A stretch of 35,762 nt of DNA from an uncultured bacterium (lineage in GTDB: Bacteria > Verrucomicrobiota > Kiritimatiellia > CAIKKV01 > CAITUY01). The notes beneath the pieces were generated by a model. That model was not told the origin of the DNA, did no database searches, and saw only the letters and a list, made by a program, of their open reading frames with translations. Every line of letters starts with the position of its first letter. Position 1 is the first letter of the stretch. Position numbers and translations under genes: made by a program. Positions 8,908-18,503 of the stretch are shown here, one piece after another. The stretch spans positions 1-35,762 of the forward strand of contig CAJBSZ010000153.1 in the NCBI GenBank assembly GCA_903958395.1. Direction: 5' to 3'.

Positions 8908-11061
8908 TCAATTCGTTCTGTCACCAATATCCGTTCTTAGAGCCTCCGCCCCCTCAGAAGCGCACACCCGGCCAGCCTCTTCGTCGGTAGGCAGCCGTTT
9001 GCGGTATTCATCCACGAACAAGCCGATCTTTTCGACGTGGATCGGCTGAAACCCGGGCAGGTCTTTGAACAATTGCGCGTCGGGTTTCAAGCGGAAGTCA
9101 CGCTTCGCCGGATTCACAAAACCAGGATCGGCGGCGTAGCTCATATTCTTACCGGAGGCGAACCAGTCGTTGGTCCGGAGGGTGTTGGTGCCGGCAATGA
9201 AGGTCCAACTGAAAGGCGTCCCGCAATTAACGGTAAAGTTGTTGGCTATGCAAGAGGGTTTGGCGCTGACAAAATCAAAGCCGGACCGGCAGTTGATGGC
9301 GATATTGTTCGTGCAGACAATCATCTGGGGATAGCCTTTCGCCTGCGAGCCGATTTTATACAGGAAGCCCGAACCGCGCTTGCCTTTGCTGTCGAGGGCG
9401 ACGATATTGCCATAAACAGACATCGCATGATGGTCGTGATCGAAGAAGATGCCGTCACCTTCCGCACTGGAATGAATGTAATTATAACGGATGGTCTGGT
9501 TGCCCATGTTGGGCATCCGATCGTAGCAATAAATGCCCCCCATGTCGTTCGACACTTTGCAATACTCCAGGATCTCATTGTACTCGAACGTGGAGTCCCA
9601 GCTCCCATGCAACACCCCCGCATGCGGAGTGTCGTGAATCAAGTTGTTCGCGACCAGCATGCCGACTGCAGGGTGATGCCCGCCATTGCCACCGCCCGTG
9701 AAGCCCGAGTTTACACCGGGAGCATAAACCCGCTCAATCTCCGCAAAATGGTGAATGTGGTTGTTGATGACCCGGTGACCCGCGGGGACGCGCGGTGAGG
9801 CGGTTTCGTCGCCTCCCCCCAGCCAGACGCCCCCGGCACCCAGCCAGTAGAGGTCGCTGCTGCGAATCTCATTGCCAAAGCCGCCATCCAATACCGCACC
9901 GTATCGTGAGATGTTGCGGATTGTGCAACCGGCGATCAGGTTGCTGCACCCACCCTTGACCTCGATTCCATGGCCAATGCCTCGTTCAATGACCAGATCC
10001 CGCAGCACGATATGCGAAGCCCCCGCAAGCTTAATGAGCGGCGCCGGGTTGTCGACCATGACGACATCGCCATCGACAAGCGCTGCAGGAGGATATAAAT
10101 AAAGTTTGTTATCCACAAAATCCACACACCACTCGCCCGGTTGATCCACCGCTTCGAGCAGGTTCATCAACCAATATTGCTCCTTGCCGCTGCCTTCCGG
10201 ACGGTGATATTTGCTGCCGATGCCGCCCCGTACGGGCTTGGAAAAAGTCACTGTGCATTTGGCCGTATCGATTGACTGGATGCGGATGGCCTCGTTCTGC
10301 CAGGGAACCCGCCAATAGCCTTTAAGCCATACGCCCCGTGCAAGAACCTTCGCCCACCGCTCGTGTTCGCCGGCAAATTCCTCGCGATACTCAAATGTTC
10401 CGCCCGGACCGTCCACCAAATCGGTAAAAGTGGATGCGTTCCAGTTAGGGTCGCGAGGCCCGCCGGCATTGTACAGGACCTGTTTGATGGTCATGTAATC
10501 CTTATTAGGGAACCGGGCCAGAGGCATGCGCCGGTTCTTGAAGTACACCTCCACCAACCCGCCGTTGTCACTAAAAACATCTGAATACCGACCGACGTGC
10601 CGGATACCCAGCGCCTTGAGGTCGAGTTGGACGACCCTGTCCCGAACCTTTTCGTCGAGGCGCGCCCGTGTCATAACGTCCAGGATTGGTAGAAAATCAC
10701 CGCGACGAAGGGAAATGCCCCCTCGCAGGCGCACCTCCTCGCCGACCGCTGCGCTATAAATCATCGGGGCATTTGCGACACCCGAGTCCCTTTCGGTCAA
10801 CTCAAACGACTTGGCGACCGGATAATCGCCACCATGCAGCCACACGGTTGATCCGACCTTCCCCCGGATGGCAGCGCGAGCCCGCTCCAACGTCGCGAAA
10901 GGTTTTCCGGGCGTACCCGGATCCTGGTCATGGCCCCATGGACTAACATGCACCTCTCCCGCCAGCAGCGGCGCGAGAGCCAAATGCAACAGGGTTATCC
11001 CAAGAACAGCAGGGGCAATGTTGAATGTTGAGGAGACGAACTCCTGACAGGGTAATTTCAC
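8908..11061 (-). CDS. Secreted right-handed beta-helix protein
   Basis: A 717-residue protein of the parallel beta-helix (pectate-lyase-like) type. Some relatives are polysaccharide lyases or glycoside hydrolases; others only bind glycans. A hydrophobic stretch at about residues 15-36 is a signal peptide. It is followed by VSPWGHDQDPGTPGKPFATL, a standard opening of such proteins in which the first coil starts. Repeated coils rich in Asn, Gly, Ile and Val (such as NNLIHDTPHAGV and NNHIHHFAE) run from about 330 to 600. The GTG start at 11061 is chosen because AAGGAG lies 8 nt upstream and because it overlaps the stop of the MFS gene as GTGA, a sign of translational coupling. Longer in-frame starts would lie inside the MFS gene. 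No catalytic residues can be assigned. Confidence 0.8.
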   Translation of the reverse strand: MKLPCQEFVSSTFNIAPAVLGITLLHLALAPLLAGEVHVSPWGHDQDPGTPGKPFATLERARAAIRGKVGSTVWLHGGDYPVAKSFELTERDSGVANAPMIYSAAVGEEVRLRGGISLRRGDFLPILDVMTRARLDEKVRDRVVQLDLKALGIRHVGRYSDVFSDNGGLVEVYFKNRRMPLARFPNKDYMTIKQVLYNAGGPRDPNWNASTFTDLVDGPGGTFEYREEFAGEHERWAKVLARGVWLKGYWRVPWQNEAIRIQSIDTAKCTVTFSKPVRGGIGSKYHRPEGSGKEQYWLMNLLEAVDQPGEWCVDFVDNKLYLYPPAALVDGDVVMVDNPAPLIKLAGASHIVLRDLVIERGIGHGIEVKGGCSNLIAGCTIRNISRYGAVLDGGFGNEIRSSDLYWLGAGGVWLGGGDETASPRVPAGHRVINNHIHHFAEIERVYAPGVNSGFTGGGNGGHHPAVGMLVANNLIHDTPHAGVLHGSWDSTFEYNEILEYCKVSNDMGGIYCYDRMPNMGNQTIRYNYIHSSAEGDGIFFDHDHHAMSVYGNIVALDSKGKRGSGFLYKIGSQAKGYPQMIVCTNNIAINCRSGFDFVSAKPSCIANNFTVNCGTPFSWTFIAGTNTLRTNDWFASGKNMSYAADPGFVNPAKRDFRLKPDAQLFKDLPGFQPIHVEKIGLFVDEYRKRLPTDEEAGRVCASEGAEALRTDIGDRTN

Positions 11062-12683
11062 CGTGACAGCTCCTTGCAAATACTGGTTTTGCCCACGGCT
11101 CCCGTGCTGCCCGGCGGCACATAGTGCGCATCCCCACCCAACCGTTTCCAATGCCGGAATAGTGAAACCGACATGATCGTAGCCAGGATGAAGAACGTGG
11201 AACTCCACACGAAGATCATGCGGTAATCATGTAAAAGATCGAGCACGGTGCCGCAGACAATCGGCGCAACAAACAGCCCGATACTGAAAAGCCACTGGTT
11301 GGCAGAAAAGAACTGGCCGTAGTTGTCCCTTGGGAACAGGGCGGGCTGCATCGTCAGATAGGACAGCTGGATCACCGCCAGGACGATCATCATCGTCAGC
11401 CACCACCAGAATACCCAGGCTGGCGCCGGATTGTAATACTTGTCCTCAAATAACTTCCGGGTTCCCGCCGCAGCATCAGGACTTACCGCCAGCAGCGCCG
11501 CCTCGCCGCTATTCCGGATCTCCTCGATCTTCATGACCCGCTCCACCCGTTCGGGCTTGCCTGCCGAATCCAGCCTGGCATCACACACCGTGACAAGCAC
11601 TTTCTCCCTGTCGCTTTTCACGGGGGTGATCGGGGGTTGCGAATAGGCCATGACCATCCCGAAAACGAAACAAGCCGTCATCCCGGAAAAACCGGCGATG
11701 AGAAACCGAAGCGAATGGAACCGGTCAATCAGCATGCCTGCTAGAGGAAATACAAGCAACTGGGGCAGGAAGGCCCAGGCCCTAATGCCCCCCAATTCAC
11801 CGGGAGACATGTTGAGCGAGGTCATCGCCCCGGTTTTGGAGGCGGCCTTGAAATAGAGGATCCCGAAGGAATAGAACGGCACGATGGCCGACCAGTAGAA
11901 AAGTGAGGTCAGGTAGACTTTCCAATAGAACCTATTCGAAAAACAAAGCCTGGCGTAGCGCTTCACGAAGAGAATCGGCCCCGTCCGCACCCCGGCGTTG
12001 TCAGGTGGCGGATACTCCCCCTCCTTGACACGCCACACCAGCAGCAGGAAGGCGAACGCATAAAACAGCGTGCAACTGATATAGACCCACTCGATGTGGG
12101 TATCCACATGCGGAAACAACACTTTATTAAACAGATAGCCGGAAATCGCGCCAATGGCACGGTAGAGCCCGATAAACTTGCCCATGATTTCCTTGGGCAC
12201 GATGTCGGCGATTAAATACTGGTACACGGGCAGGGTGTAGTTATTGAAGAGGAAGAAGCCACCTGCGAACAGGATGACCATGGCAATTCCGACCGTCTTC
12301 ACGGCGAGCCCTGAGGCAAAGGGGGCGATCAGACCATGCAACGCCAAGCTGATGGGCTCGGCATAACCAAGAGCGATCAGGCAGGCGCTGACAGGAAAGA
12401 TGCTGAAAAGCAGGAACGGACGCCGACGTCCCATTGGCCCGCGATGCCGGTCACTCTGCGCCCCGATAATGGGCAGGATCAGCAAAGTCAGCGCCGCCTG
12501 CATGGAATCGCGAACCAGTCCGATCACCGTGCCGCTGGCACCGATCCGCTCCAACTGAATGGGGATGATCGTCTGAAGCAGCTCCATGAGCTGCAACGCC
12601 AGATCCGCCCACAACATCCAGAAAAGCATCGTCAGCAAAGCCCCCCGGGTGTAGCTCAGCGTGCCAACGTGATAGGTCTTCAT
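11058..12683 (-). CDS. MFS transporter, oligosaccharide/sugar type
   Basis: A polytopic inner-membrane protein of 541 residues with about 12 hydrophobic helices. A conserved MFS loop motif lies between helices 2 and 3 (SDRHRGPMGRRRPF), as in sucrose/SLC45-like and glycoside-pentoside-hexuronide permeases. A hydrophilic insertion of roughly 90 residues lies in the second half (from about 350, after VMAYSQPP) and is predicted to sit between helices. Such an insert is unusual. The ATG at 12683 overlaps the stop of the upstream gene as ATGA, and its own stop overlaps the GTG of the beta-helix gene. The operon thus pairs an importer with extracellular enzymes, so mono- or disaccharides released outside are probably taken up here. 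No TonB-dependent SusC/SusD pair is present in the window. Confidence 0.82.
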   Translation of the reverse strand: MKTYHVGTLSYTRGALLTMLFWMLWADLALQLMELLQTIIPIQLERIGASGTVIGLVRDSMQAALTLLILPIIGAQSDRHRGPMGRRRPFLLFSIFPVSACLIALGYAEPISLALHGLIAPFASGLAVKTVGIAMVILFAGGFFLFNNYTLPVYQYLIADIVPKEIMGKFIGLYRAIGAISGYLFNKVLFPHVDTHIEWVYISCTLFYAFAFLLLVWRVKEGEYPPPDNAGVRTGPILFVKRYARLCFSNRFYWKVYLTSLFYWSAIVPFYSFGILYFKAASKTGAMTSLNMSPGELGGIRAWAFLPQLLVFPLAGMLIDRFHSLRFLIAGFSGMTACFVFGMVMAYSQPPITPVKSDREKVLVTVCDARLDSAGKPERVERVMKIEEIRNSGEAALLAVSPDAAAGTRKLFEDKYYNPAPAWVFWWWLTMMIVLAVIQLSYLTMQPALFPRDNYGQFFSANQWLFSIGLFVAPIVCGTVLDLLHDYRMIFVWSSTFFILATIMSVSLFRHWKRLGGDAHYVPPGSTGAVGKTSICKELSR

Positions 12684-14356
12684 TTCCAGCACCCAACTTC
12701 CCGGCGGATGCGCGCCACTGAATCACCCATTCCGGGCTGGTCAATCATGCCCCTGTCGCGAACATACCGACAATACACATCCCGATAGAGCGTTGAACAG
12801 TTATTGTTCTTCGCCGCCAACCGCCGGTATTCAGCCCATGCCTGATCGTAACGCGCAACTGCCTCCCGTATCCGGTCGGCAGCCCCCCCCTGCCGATCCA
12901 GAAGCATTACCGTCCACCCCTCCTTAATGATCTCATAAAGCGCCCGACCGTAACTGCAAGAGGTCCGTATAAAGGACCGTGTCGGTTCATCCCCCGTACT
13001 CAACTCCGAGGCAAGCGTCTCGATTTCCCTCCACAGCCGCACCGACTCAATCCGCTCCAGGAGAATATCCTCGGTCCGCCCCCCGGCCACGATTCTCGCC
13101 ACGGTCTCCGCCATCGGGCTCGCCGGATCCTCAACGCCGCCAAGATACAGGTCGCGTGTCCACCAGGTATTGACACCGCCCTTGACGCTGGCCAGGCCGC
13201 GGACAACCGCTGCCGCCGACTTCCGGCATATCGCCTCGATCCGCTTCGAATCCTCCGCATCAAAGCCGCGTGACGCCGCGAACGCCGCGATCAGCTCGCT
13301 GTCACTGCGGGCGGGATCCTTTACCCAACCGGCCAACACCTCCGCGTTCAGCGCGCACCAGAACTCATCTTGGATATAGGGACCACCCCAACCGCCGCCG
13401 CGCGACCACATCCACACTCCGGCCAGTTGATCCCCCCGGGCTAATTCCCTCAATGACCTGACCGACCCCGCCGGCATCAGGTTCGCATCCTCTTCAAACC
13501 CGTCTATCACACCGCCCGAGATATAATTAGGGTAGGCTCCTTTGCCTTCATACTCGCGGGCACACTGCACCTCCACGATCTGCCGGTGCCGGCCACGGCC
13601 GAGAGGAGGACTGAACCGGTGCGTCCGATGGAAGTCATTGACGCAATGCTTGATGCTAAAATAAAGGTTCGGGTGCGGCTCCACCTGCTCAGTGACACTC
13701 TCGTACATGGCGGCATTCTCGTCGATGCCGCTCAGCCAGGTGCGGTACAACAATTTTCGCCCGTGTTTGACGCAGACCATTTCACGCAACAGGGTGAGCA
13801 TCGTCACATGGCTTTCCACCCCGCGTGAAAGCGGATCGCCGCCCGTGTGGTAGGGCAGGTCGTGCAGATAAGTCTCCCCCACCCTGACCACCAGCCCGTC
13901 CAGCATCGGAAAACGCCCGAAGATCGAGTCAATCAGGGCGCGGACCAGCTCCTGCACCCGCGGGTCATGGATATCCGGCGTGAATTCCCCCTTCACCTCA
14001 TAGGCGAACTCCTGGGCCTTCTTCTTCGCCAGGTCGGGCACCCGCAACCTCACCAACTCACGCGGCAGCACGATATAGTCGCCCATGGCGAGGCACGCCA
14101 CCCCGGCCTCCTTCGCCCGGCTGAACTGCGCCTCCAACGCGGCAGCCTTGGACTCCACCCAGTGGCGCGCAGCCGACCCGACAGGAAACACGCGCGGATC
14201 AAAACTCTCCCATGTCACCGCCGCGGACACCGGCACCAATAGCACCTGTCCGGAAAACCCCAGCTTCGCCAAATGGGCGGGATCCGTGAACGCTGACACC
14301 GTCGGCGCCTCTCCGGGCGTATGGTGAACCATGTCGAATATCTGCAATGACCTCAT
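12680..14356 (-). CDS. Putative glycoside hydrolase, GH67-like
   Basis: A 558-residue protein without signal peptide, so probably cytoplasmic. The middle part looks like a TIM barrel, with GLVVRVGETYLHD, KLLYRTWLSG and GVWMWSRGGGWGGP. The C-terminal part is helical (FWCALNAEVLAGWVKDP; a region rich in Ala, Glu and Arg), as in GH67 alpha-glucuronidases, which release 4-O-methylglucuronic acid from xylan fragments. The resemblance is in layout and a few motifs only, so the family is uncertain. The ATG at 14356 is preferred to upstream starts because AAGGA lies 9 nt before it. Its stop overlaps the MFS start. If it is an alpha-glucuronidase, it would act on imported acidic oligosaccharides. Confidence 0.55.
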   Translation of the reverse strand: MRSLQIFDMVHHTPGEAPTVSAFTDPAHLAKLGFSGQVLLVPVSAAVTWESFDPRVFPVGSAARHWVESKAAALEAQFSRAKEAGVACLAMGDYIVLPRELVRLRVPDLAKKKAQEFAYEVKGEFTPDIHDPRVQELVRALIDSIFGRFPMLDGLVVRVGETYLHDLPYHTGGDPLSRGVESHVTMLTLLREMVCVKHGRKLLYRTWLSGIDENAAMYESVTEQVEPHPNLYFSIKHCVNDFHRTHRFSPPLGRGRHRQIVEVQCAREYEGKGAYPNYISGGVIDGFEEDANLMPAGSVRSLRELARGDQLAGVWMWSRGGGWGGPYIQDEFWCALNAEVLAGWVKDPARSDSELIAAFAASRGFDAEDSKRIEAICRKSAAAVVRGLASVKGGVNTWWTRDLYLGGVEDPASPMAETVARIVAGGRTEDILLERIESVRLWREIETLASELSTGDEPTRSFIRTSCSYGRALYEIIKEGWTVMLLDRQGGAADRIREAVARYDQAWAEYRRLAAKNNNCSTLYRDVYCRYVRDRGMIDQPGMGDSVARIRREVGCWK

Positions 14357-14429
14357 CGTTTGGATTCCTTCAAAGTGGTGGTGGGGAGAGTCAATGAAGA
14401 TGACGCCGATATCAAGCGATGGCACAAGA

Positions 14430-16337
14430 CTATTTGCTTCCGAATACCTCGATTTCGGTGAACTGCATCAGGCTCTCGTCCTTGAGCTTCGTGCCGCTGA
14501 TCTTCACGTATCGCCCCTTGGTCCCCTCGGGGAAAAGGAAATGCTGCGGATAGTCCACCGGACTCTTCTGCCCGGAACCGGACAACGACAGGTCGCCCGT
14601 CTCTTCGCCGGCCTTCGCCTTCCTGTAATCGTTCAGGTCGGAATCCCAGACGTAATCGGTCTTGATGCTGCGCACGGATTTCACTTTGTAGTCCGTCACG
14701 CTCAGGACAGGGGTGAACACGTTGCCGTCCGTCGAAACTGAAACCTCGAAATCCACCGGGAAGTTGTAGCCAACCGTGTTTCCCTTCACACACGGATAAA
14801 GATGAAGCCTCGCCATTGTCACCACGTCGCCCAGATCCATCCTCAACCACGGGGCCTCGCCCTCCTTGACCGGCTCCGAACTCCAGCCCGTGTTCATGTT
14901 GCCATCCACGGCGTTCTTGAGCGGCCAAGCCGATGTTTCCGGACCGGACATCGCGAGCGCCTTCCCCAGCGACAGCAGACCGAACCCCGGCTGCACACTC
15001 AGCTTGATGACGGTATCGAGCGGGTCCCAGGCATCCTGCCGCACATTGATCTGCACACCTTTGGCATCCTGCGTAAGCGTCGCCTCCCGGCCGCTTCTCA
15101 GCATGACAGCCTTGGTGAACTTCTTGAAATCGGCGGGCGGAGGCAGTTTCAGAACGGAAACATATTTCTGCCTGTATGCTTCTTCCGCAATGGTAGGTGC
15201 GTTAAGTACATGTATATACTCATACGCGCCGTCCACTGACATCGTTGCAACAATGCCCTGCGGCAACGTCGCAATCCTGCTGCCCTGCGGAGTAATATAA
15301 GAGGTGCTCGGTCGTGTGTTCTTGATGGATTCCTCGATTGGCTTGATCAACTGGCCCATCATCGCAAGATACTCCCGGACCATCGGCTCCCACGTTCCAT
15401 CCGTGTAGGTGTCCGCGGCCCAGCCGACCCCGCCACCGGCTGTATTGCACGCTGCCTCCAGCACGGTATATCGCAACATGTTTTCCGGCGAAGTCCTGGC
15501 CCACCCGCCCGTGCTGTACCAGCAGCCTCCCTGTAGAAGGTTCACATTCGCCCCAAAACACGGCCAGGTGTCAGAATTTTGCGGGGTCGCCGCCGGAATG
15601 CCTTTTTTGGGGTCGGGGGGACACAACAGGTTGAACTTGCGACACCAGCCGCCCATGTCCATGCCCGAGAAAAACTCCGCCGTGGCATTGTGCCTCCTGA
15701 GCGTGTTCTGCAGACGCACCCTGTCCACCTTATTCCAGCCGCCGTCAACCCAGTATCCCAACACGTCCTTGCCGTATTTGGAGCCCATTTCATCGAACAC
15801 CTCGTTCATGAAATTATTCCATTTCACGAACTTGCCCGGCGCCCACTTCGCGGGAGGGACATTCGTTGATTCGTTCCAGCCCAGCAGTTCCTGATCCTCC
15901 TTGGACATGTCGTGCCCGTCCGAGGGATGGACATAAAGGAAGAACTTGATCCCAGTCGGCTTGAGTTCCTTGATCAGTTCGCCCAGCACGTCGCGCCGCG
16001 CGGCGTGCCCTTTGCCCCGCCACTTGTCCATGGCCGCGGAGGGAAAGATCGGGTTCATATTGGCATGCCAGGCTGCAAAAACGAGGTATTCCACTCCGAA
16101 CGATTTCAGGTCACTCACAAACTTCGGGACATCAAACGCATCCGCCACTTCGTCAATCGATTTGGGCACGCTCAAATCCGGATTCTTCGTAAGATCAACT
16201 CCCGGTCCTCCCCAGCCGTGCGTAACCATGATTCCGTATTTACTGGACTTCCATACCGGATTCTCCTCGGCCTCACAGAACGACGTCCGCATAAAGCCCA
16301 GGCACAGCACCAATGACATCACTACATGCTTGTTCAT
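14430..16337 (-). CDS. GH29-like alpha-L-fucosidase with discoidin domain
   Basis: A secreted two-part enzyme of 635 residues. A signal peptide covers about residues 1-22. The barrel starts at KYGIMVTHGWGGPG and runs through EYLVFAAWHAN and LGYWVDGGWN, where Asp198 is at the expected nucleophile position. From about 455 onward there is an F5/8-type-C (discoidin/CBM32) domain, ending GRYVKISGTKL and then a short strand; such domains bind sugars. The conventional GH29 opening is altered and the protein has only about 40% of its length in the catalytic barrel, so a related, uncharacterised family is possible. The ATG at 16337 is preceded by AGGGATAGG. It lies 39 bp after the surface protein gene. 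It is clearly different in build from the GH29 at 1757-3532, so the two probably attack different linkages. Confidence 0.75.
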   Translation of the reverse strand: MNKHVVMSLVLCLGFMRTSFCEAEENPVWKSSKYGIMVTHGWGGPGVDLTKNPDLSVPKSIDEVADAFDVPKFVSDLKSFGVEYLVFAAWHANMNPIFPSAAMDKWRGKGHAARRDVLGELIKELKPTGIKFFLYVHPSDGHDMSKEDQELLGWNESTNVPPAKWAPGKFVKWNNFMNEVFDEMGSKYGKDVLGYWVDGGWNKVDRVRLQNTLRRHNATAEFFSGMDMGGWCRKFNLLCPPDPKKGIPAATPQNSDTWPCFGANVNLLQGGCWYSTGGWARTSPENMLRYTVLEAACNTAGGGVGWAADTYTDGTWEPMVREYLAMMGQLIKPIEESIKNTRPSTSYITPQGSRIATLPQGIVATMSVDGAYEYIHVLNAPTIAEEAYRQKYVSVLKLPPPADFKKFTKAVMLRSGREATLTQDAKGVQINVRQDAWDPLDTVIKLSVQPGFGLLSLGKALAMSGPETSAWPLKNAVDGNMNTGWSSEPVKEGEAPWLRMDLGDVVTMARLHLYPCVKGNTVGYNFPVDFEVSVSTDGNVFTPVLSVTDYKVKSVRSIKTDYVWDSDLNDYRKAKAGEETGDLSLSGSGQKSPVDYPQHFLFPEGTKGRYVKISGTKLKDESLMQFTEIEVFGSK

Positions 16338-16376
16338 ACCTATCCCTTTTCTCCCCTTTGGTTTAATGAAATGGTG

Positions 16377-18473
16377 CTACCGGATCTTGAATACCGACCC
16401 GCGAGGATAGACGGCGGTATCCCCATGAAGCTGGATTTCAAGCGCATCTGGCAAGCCATCGTTATCCAGGTCGCTGTTGGGCTCGTTCGTCAATCCCGTG
16501 GGTATATTGGTCCAGATCTTGACGTCATCCAGGTAAGCCGAGCCATCCCCCGCACTGACGCTCAGCCCCTGGTAACTGGAAAGAGTCTGGTCACAGAACG
16601 GCACCATCTGGCGGACCAACCGGCCATCAATGAACAGCGCCACCTTTTTGGCAGCGAAATCCTCGAACAAGGATATCCGAACCCATTGCCCGGATGATTT
16701 CGTGGGCACCAAATTCCCCGCCACATCCTGAGCGCATTGATCCCAGACGTTGGAATTCCACAGGGTCACCACGTCATTCGTGTTCACGTACAACATCACC
16801 GCCCGCCCGGTGTTGGTCGCTGGAGGGATCATCTCTGGATTTCGCGTGGTCGTGTCATCCAGATACAGATCCGTCCAAACCTTCAACCCCGTTGAGCTCA
16901 CCACAACATTGGAAAGCATGGAATACGATGCCACCTTCGCCGCTTTCGGACTCGTGTTCGTCACGGAGCCTTGCACGATGGAATCCGACGACGACGCGCC
17001 CCACCCCTGCCCCCCGCACTTGTTCAAGGGCATATTAGTGGCATAGAACTCGAAATCGTTGGCGTAGTTCAATGACGAGGTTCTCAATACCCCGTTCCAC
17101 CCCGAATCTAGGATGAATGTGCCGCTGTAAGTCTCGCCATTCGCCACCACGGTCCCGTTGACCACCTGAACCATCCCTCCCGAATGGAGGGTAAGCGTGC
17201 TCACGGTCGCGGTCCCGTTGTTGAGTATCATGTTTGCATTCGTCTGCACGATAACACTCCCCATACTCATCACCGCATTGCTCACCACCAACGTCCCGTT
17301 GGTCCCCACCTGCACCGCACCCGATACCGCCAGATTCGTGAATCCCGATACCGTCGCTGTCGCCCCGGACGATACCGTGAAAGACGTCACCCCCGTCAGA
17401 CTCAATCCCACAAGGGTCAGCTCGGTGTCCATGGTGATCGCATTATTCTGGGTAAGGATAAACGTCCCGACATAGGCCTGTCCATTCGCAATCAGGGTCC
17501 CGTTGACCACCTTGACGGCGCCACCGGCACTGATGACCAGATTCGAATAAACAGTGGTTCCGCCGGAGACCAGGTTTGTACTGGCACTGGCCACCGTCAT
17601 TGTCCCGGTTACCGTCATACTAACCATGTTCGTCAGGGTCGCCCCGTTCGTCACCGTCAGATTGTTGAGAGTCAACCCGGGAATGCTTAGAGTGATATTG
17701 TTGCTGATCACCGGCCCCCAGGACGACAACGTCCCGTAAGATTGGATCTCCCACGCATCCGGCACGCTATCCCCGTCAAGATCGCTGGTTGCCGACAATG
17801 GCAGGCCCGACAGGGCCGGGGGAATGGCATTGCTCACAAAAACATCGTCAAGATAGCCATCACCGCCGACTCCATGCGTGACGTTGAATCCCGCATAACT
17901 GGTCCGGTTGGTGATAAAAGGAACCTGTTGACGCAGGAGGCGCCCATTCAGGAACAACGCCACCTTATAGGTGGCGAAGTCCTGGCACAACGTAACCCGC
18001 GCCCAGGTCCCGCTGGCCAATCCGACCAAATCACCACCCATGGCATCGTTCGTGCAGACATCCCAACCGTTGCTCGCCGGGTTGTAGACCACGGCATAGC
18101 CGCCCGTGGTCATACCCACCATCACCATCATGTTGGAGTTTACGGCAGGTAAATCTTGCGGATCAACAGTCCTGACAGCCTCATCCAGCCGGCATTCAGT
18201 CCAGAGTTTCCCGCCCCCCCCGGATACATTAACGGTGTTGGAGGCCACTGTACTGGGCGGGAAAGCCGCCATCTGGGACGTATTATCGAACACATTGCTC
18301 GTCACGATCACACCCGCCGACGCACCCCATCCCTGCACCGATAACGCCGACAGGTTCGTGCCAAACAGGTACGACTCAAAATCGTCAAGAACATAACCCA
18401 ATGCCATGGACCGGCCCGCACCGCCAGTCAATAGCAGGACCAGGAGTCCTATTCTGAGTTTTATTCTCATCAT
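16377..18473 (-). CDS. Large surface protein: two lectin-like modules joined by a beta-solenoid
   Basis: A 698-residue exported protein with a signal peptide at about residues 1-25. Two related modules begin with DDFESY and NDFEFY. Both contain a conserved GQGWGASS-like or VQGWGASAG stretch, then FATYKVALFLNGRLLRQQVPF or FAAKKVALFIDGRLVRQMVPF, and end in YLDDV. They look like LamG/concanavalin-type jelly rolls. Each is followed by an Asp-rich calcium loop (DLDGDSVPDAWE; DLDNDGLPDALE), similar to EF-hand, dockerin or thrombospondin-3 motifs. Between them, about residues 250-480 form a Thr/Val/Asn-rich beta-solenoid with an internal repeat (VVNGTLIANGQAYVGTF and VVNGTVVANGETYSGTF). No catalytic motif is seen. 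It sits 30 bp after the beta-strand-repeat gene and before the fucosidase. A role in glycan binding or surface display is inferred. The start follows a run of ten G; GTG at 18485 is an alternative. Confidence 0.72.
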   Translation of the reverse strand: MMRIKLRIGLLVLLLTGGAGRSMALGYVLDDFESYLFGTNLSALSVQGWGASAGVIVTSNVFDNTSQMAAFPPSTVASNTVNVSGGGGKLWTECRLDEAVRTVDPQDLPAVNSNMMVMVGMTTGGYAVVYNPASNGWDVCTNDAMGGDLVGLASGTWARVTLCQDFATYKVALFLNGRLLRQQVPFITNRTSYAGFNVTHGVGGDGYLDDVFVSNAIPPALSGLPLSATSDLDGDSVPDAWEIQSYGTLSSWGPVISNNITLSIPGLTLNNLTVTNGATLTNMVSMTVTGTMTVASASTNLVSGGTTVYSNLVISAGGAVKVVNGTLIANGQAYVGTFILTQNNAITMDTELTLVGLSLTGVTSFTVSSGATATVSGFTNLAVSGAVQVGTNGTLVVSNAVMSMGSVIVQTNANMILNNGTATVSTLTLHSGGMVQVVNGTVVANGETYSGTFILDSGWNGVLRTSSLNYANDFEFYATNMPLNKCGGQGWGASSSDSIVQGSVTNTSPKAAKVASYSMLSNVVVSSTGLKVWTDLYLDDTTTRNPEMIPPATNTGRAVMLYVNTNDVVTLWNSNVWDQCAQDVAGNLVPTKSSGQWVRISLFEDFAAKKVALFIDGRLVRQMVPFCDQTLSSYQGLSVSAGDGSAYLDDVKIWTNIPTGLTNEPNSDLDNDGLPDALEIQLHGDTAVYPRGSVFKIR

Positions 18474-18503
18474 CCCCCCCCCCACACATTATTTGACATG
18501 TGC

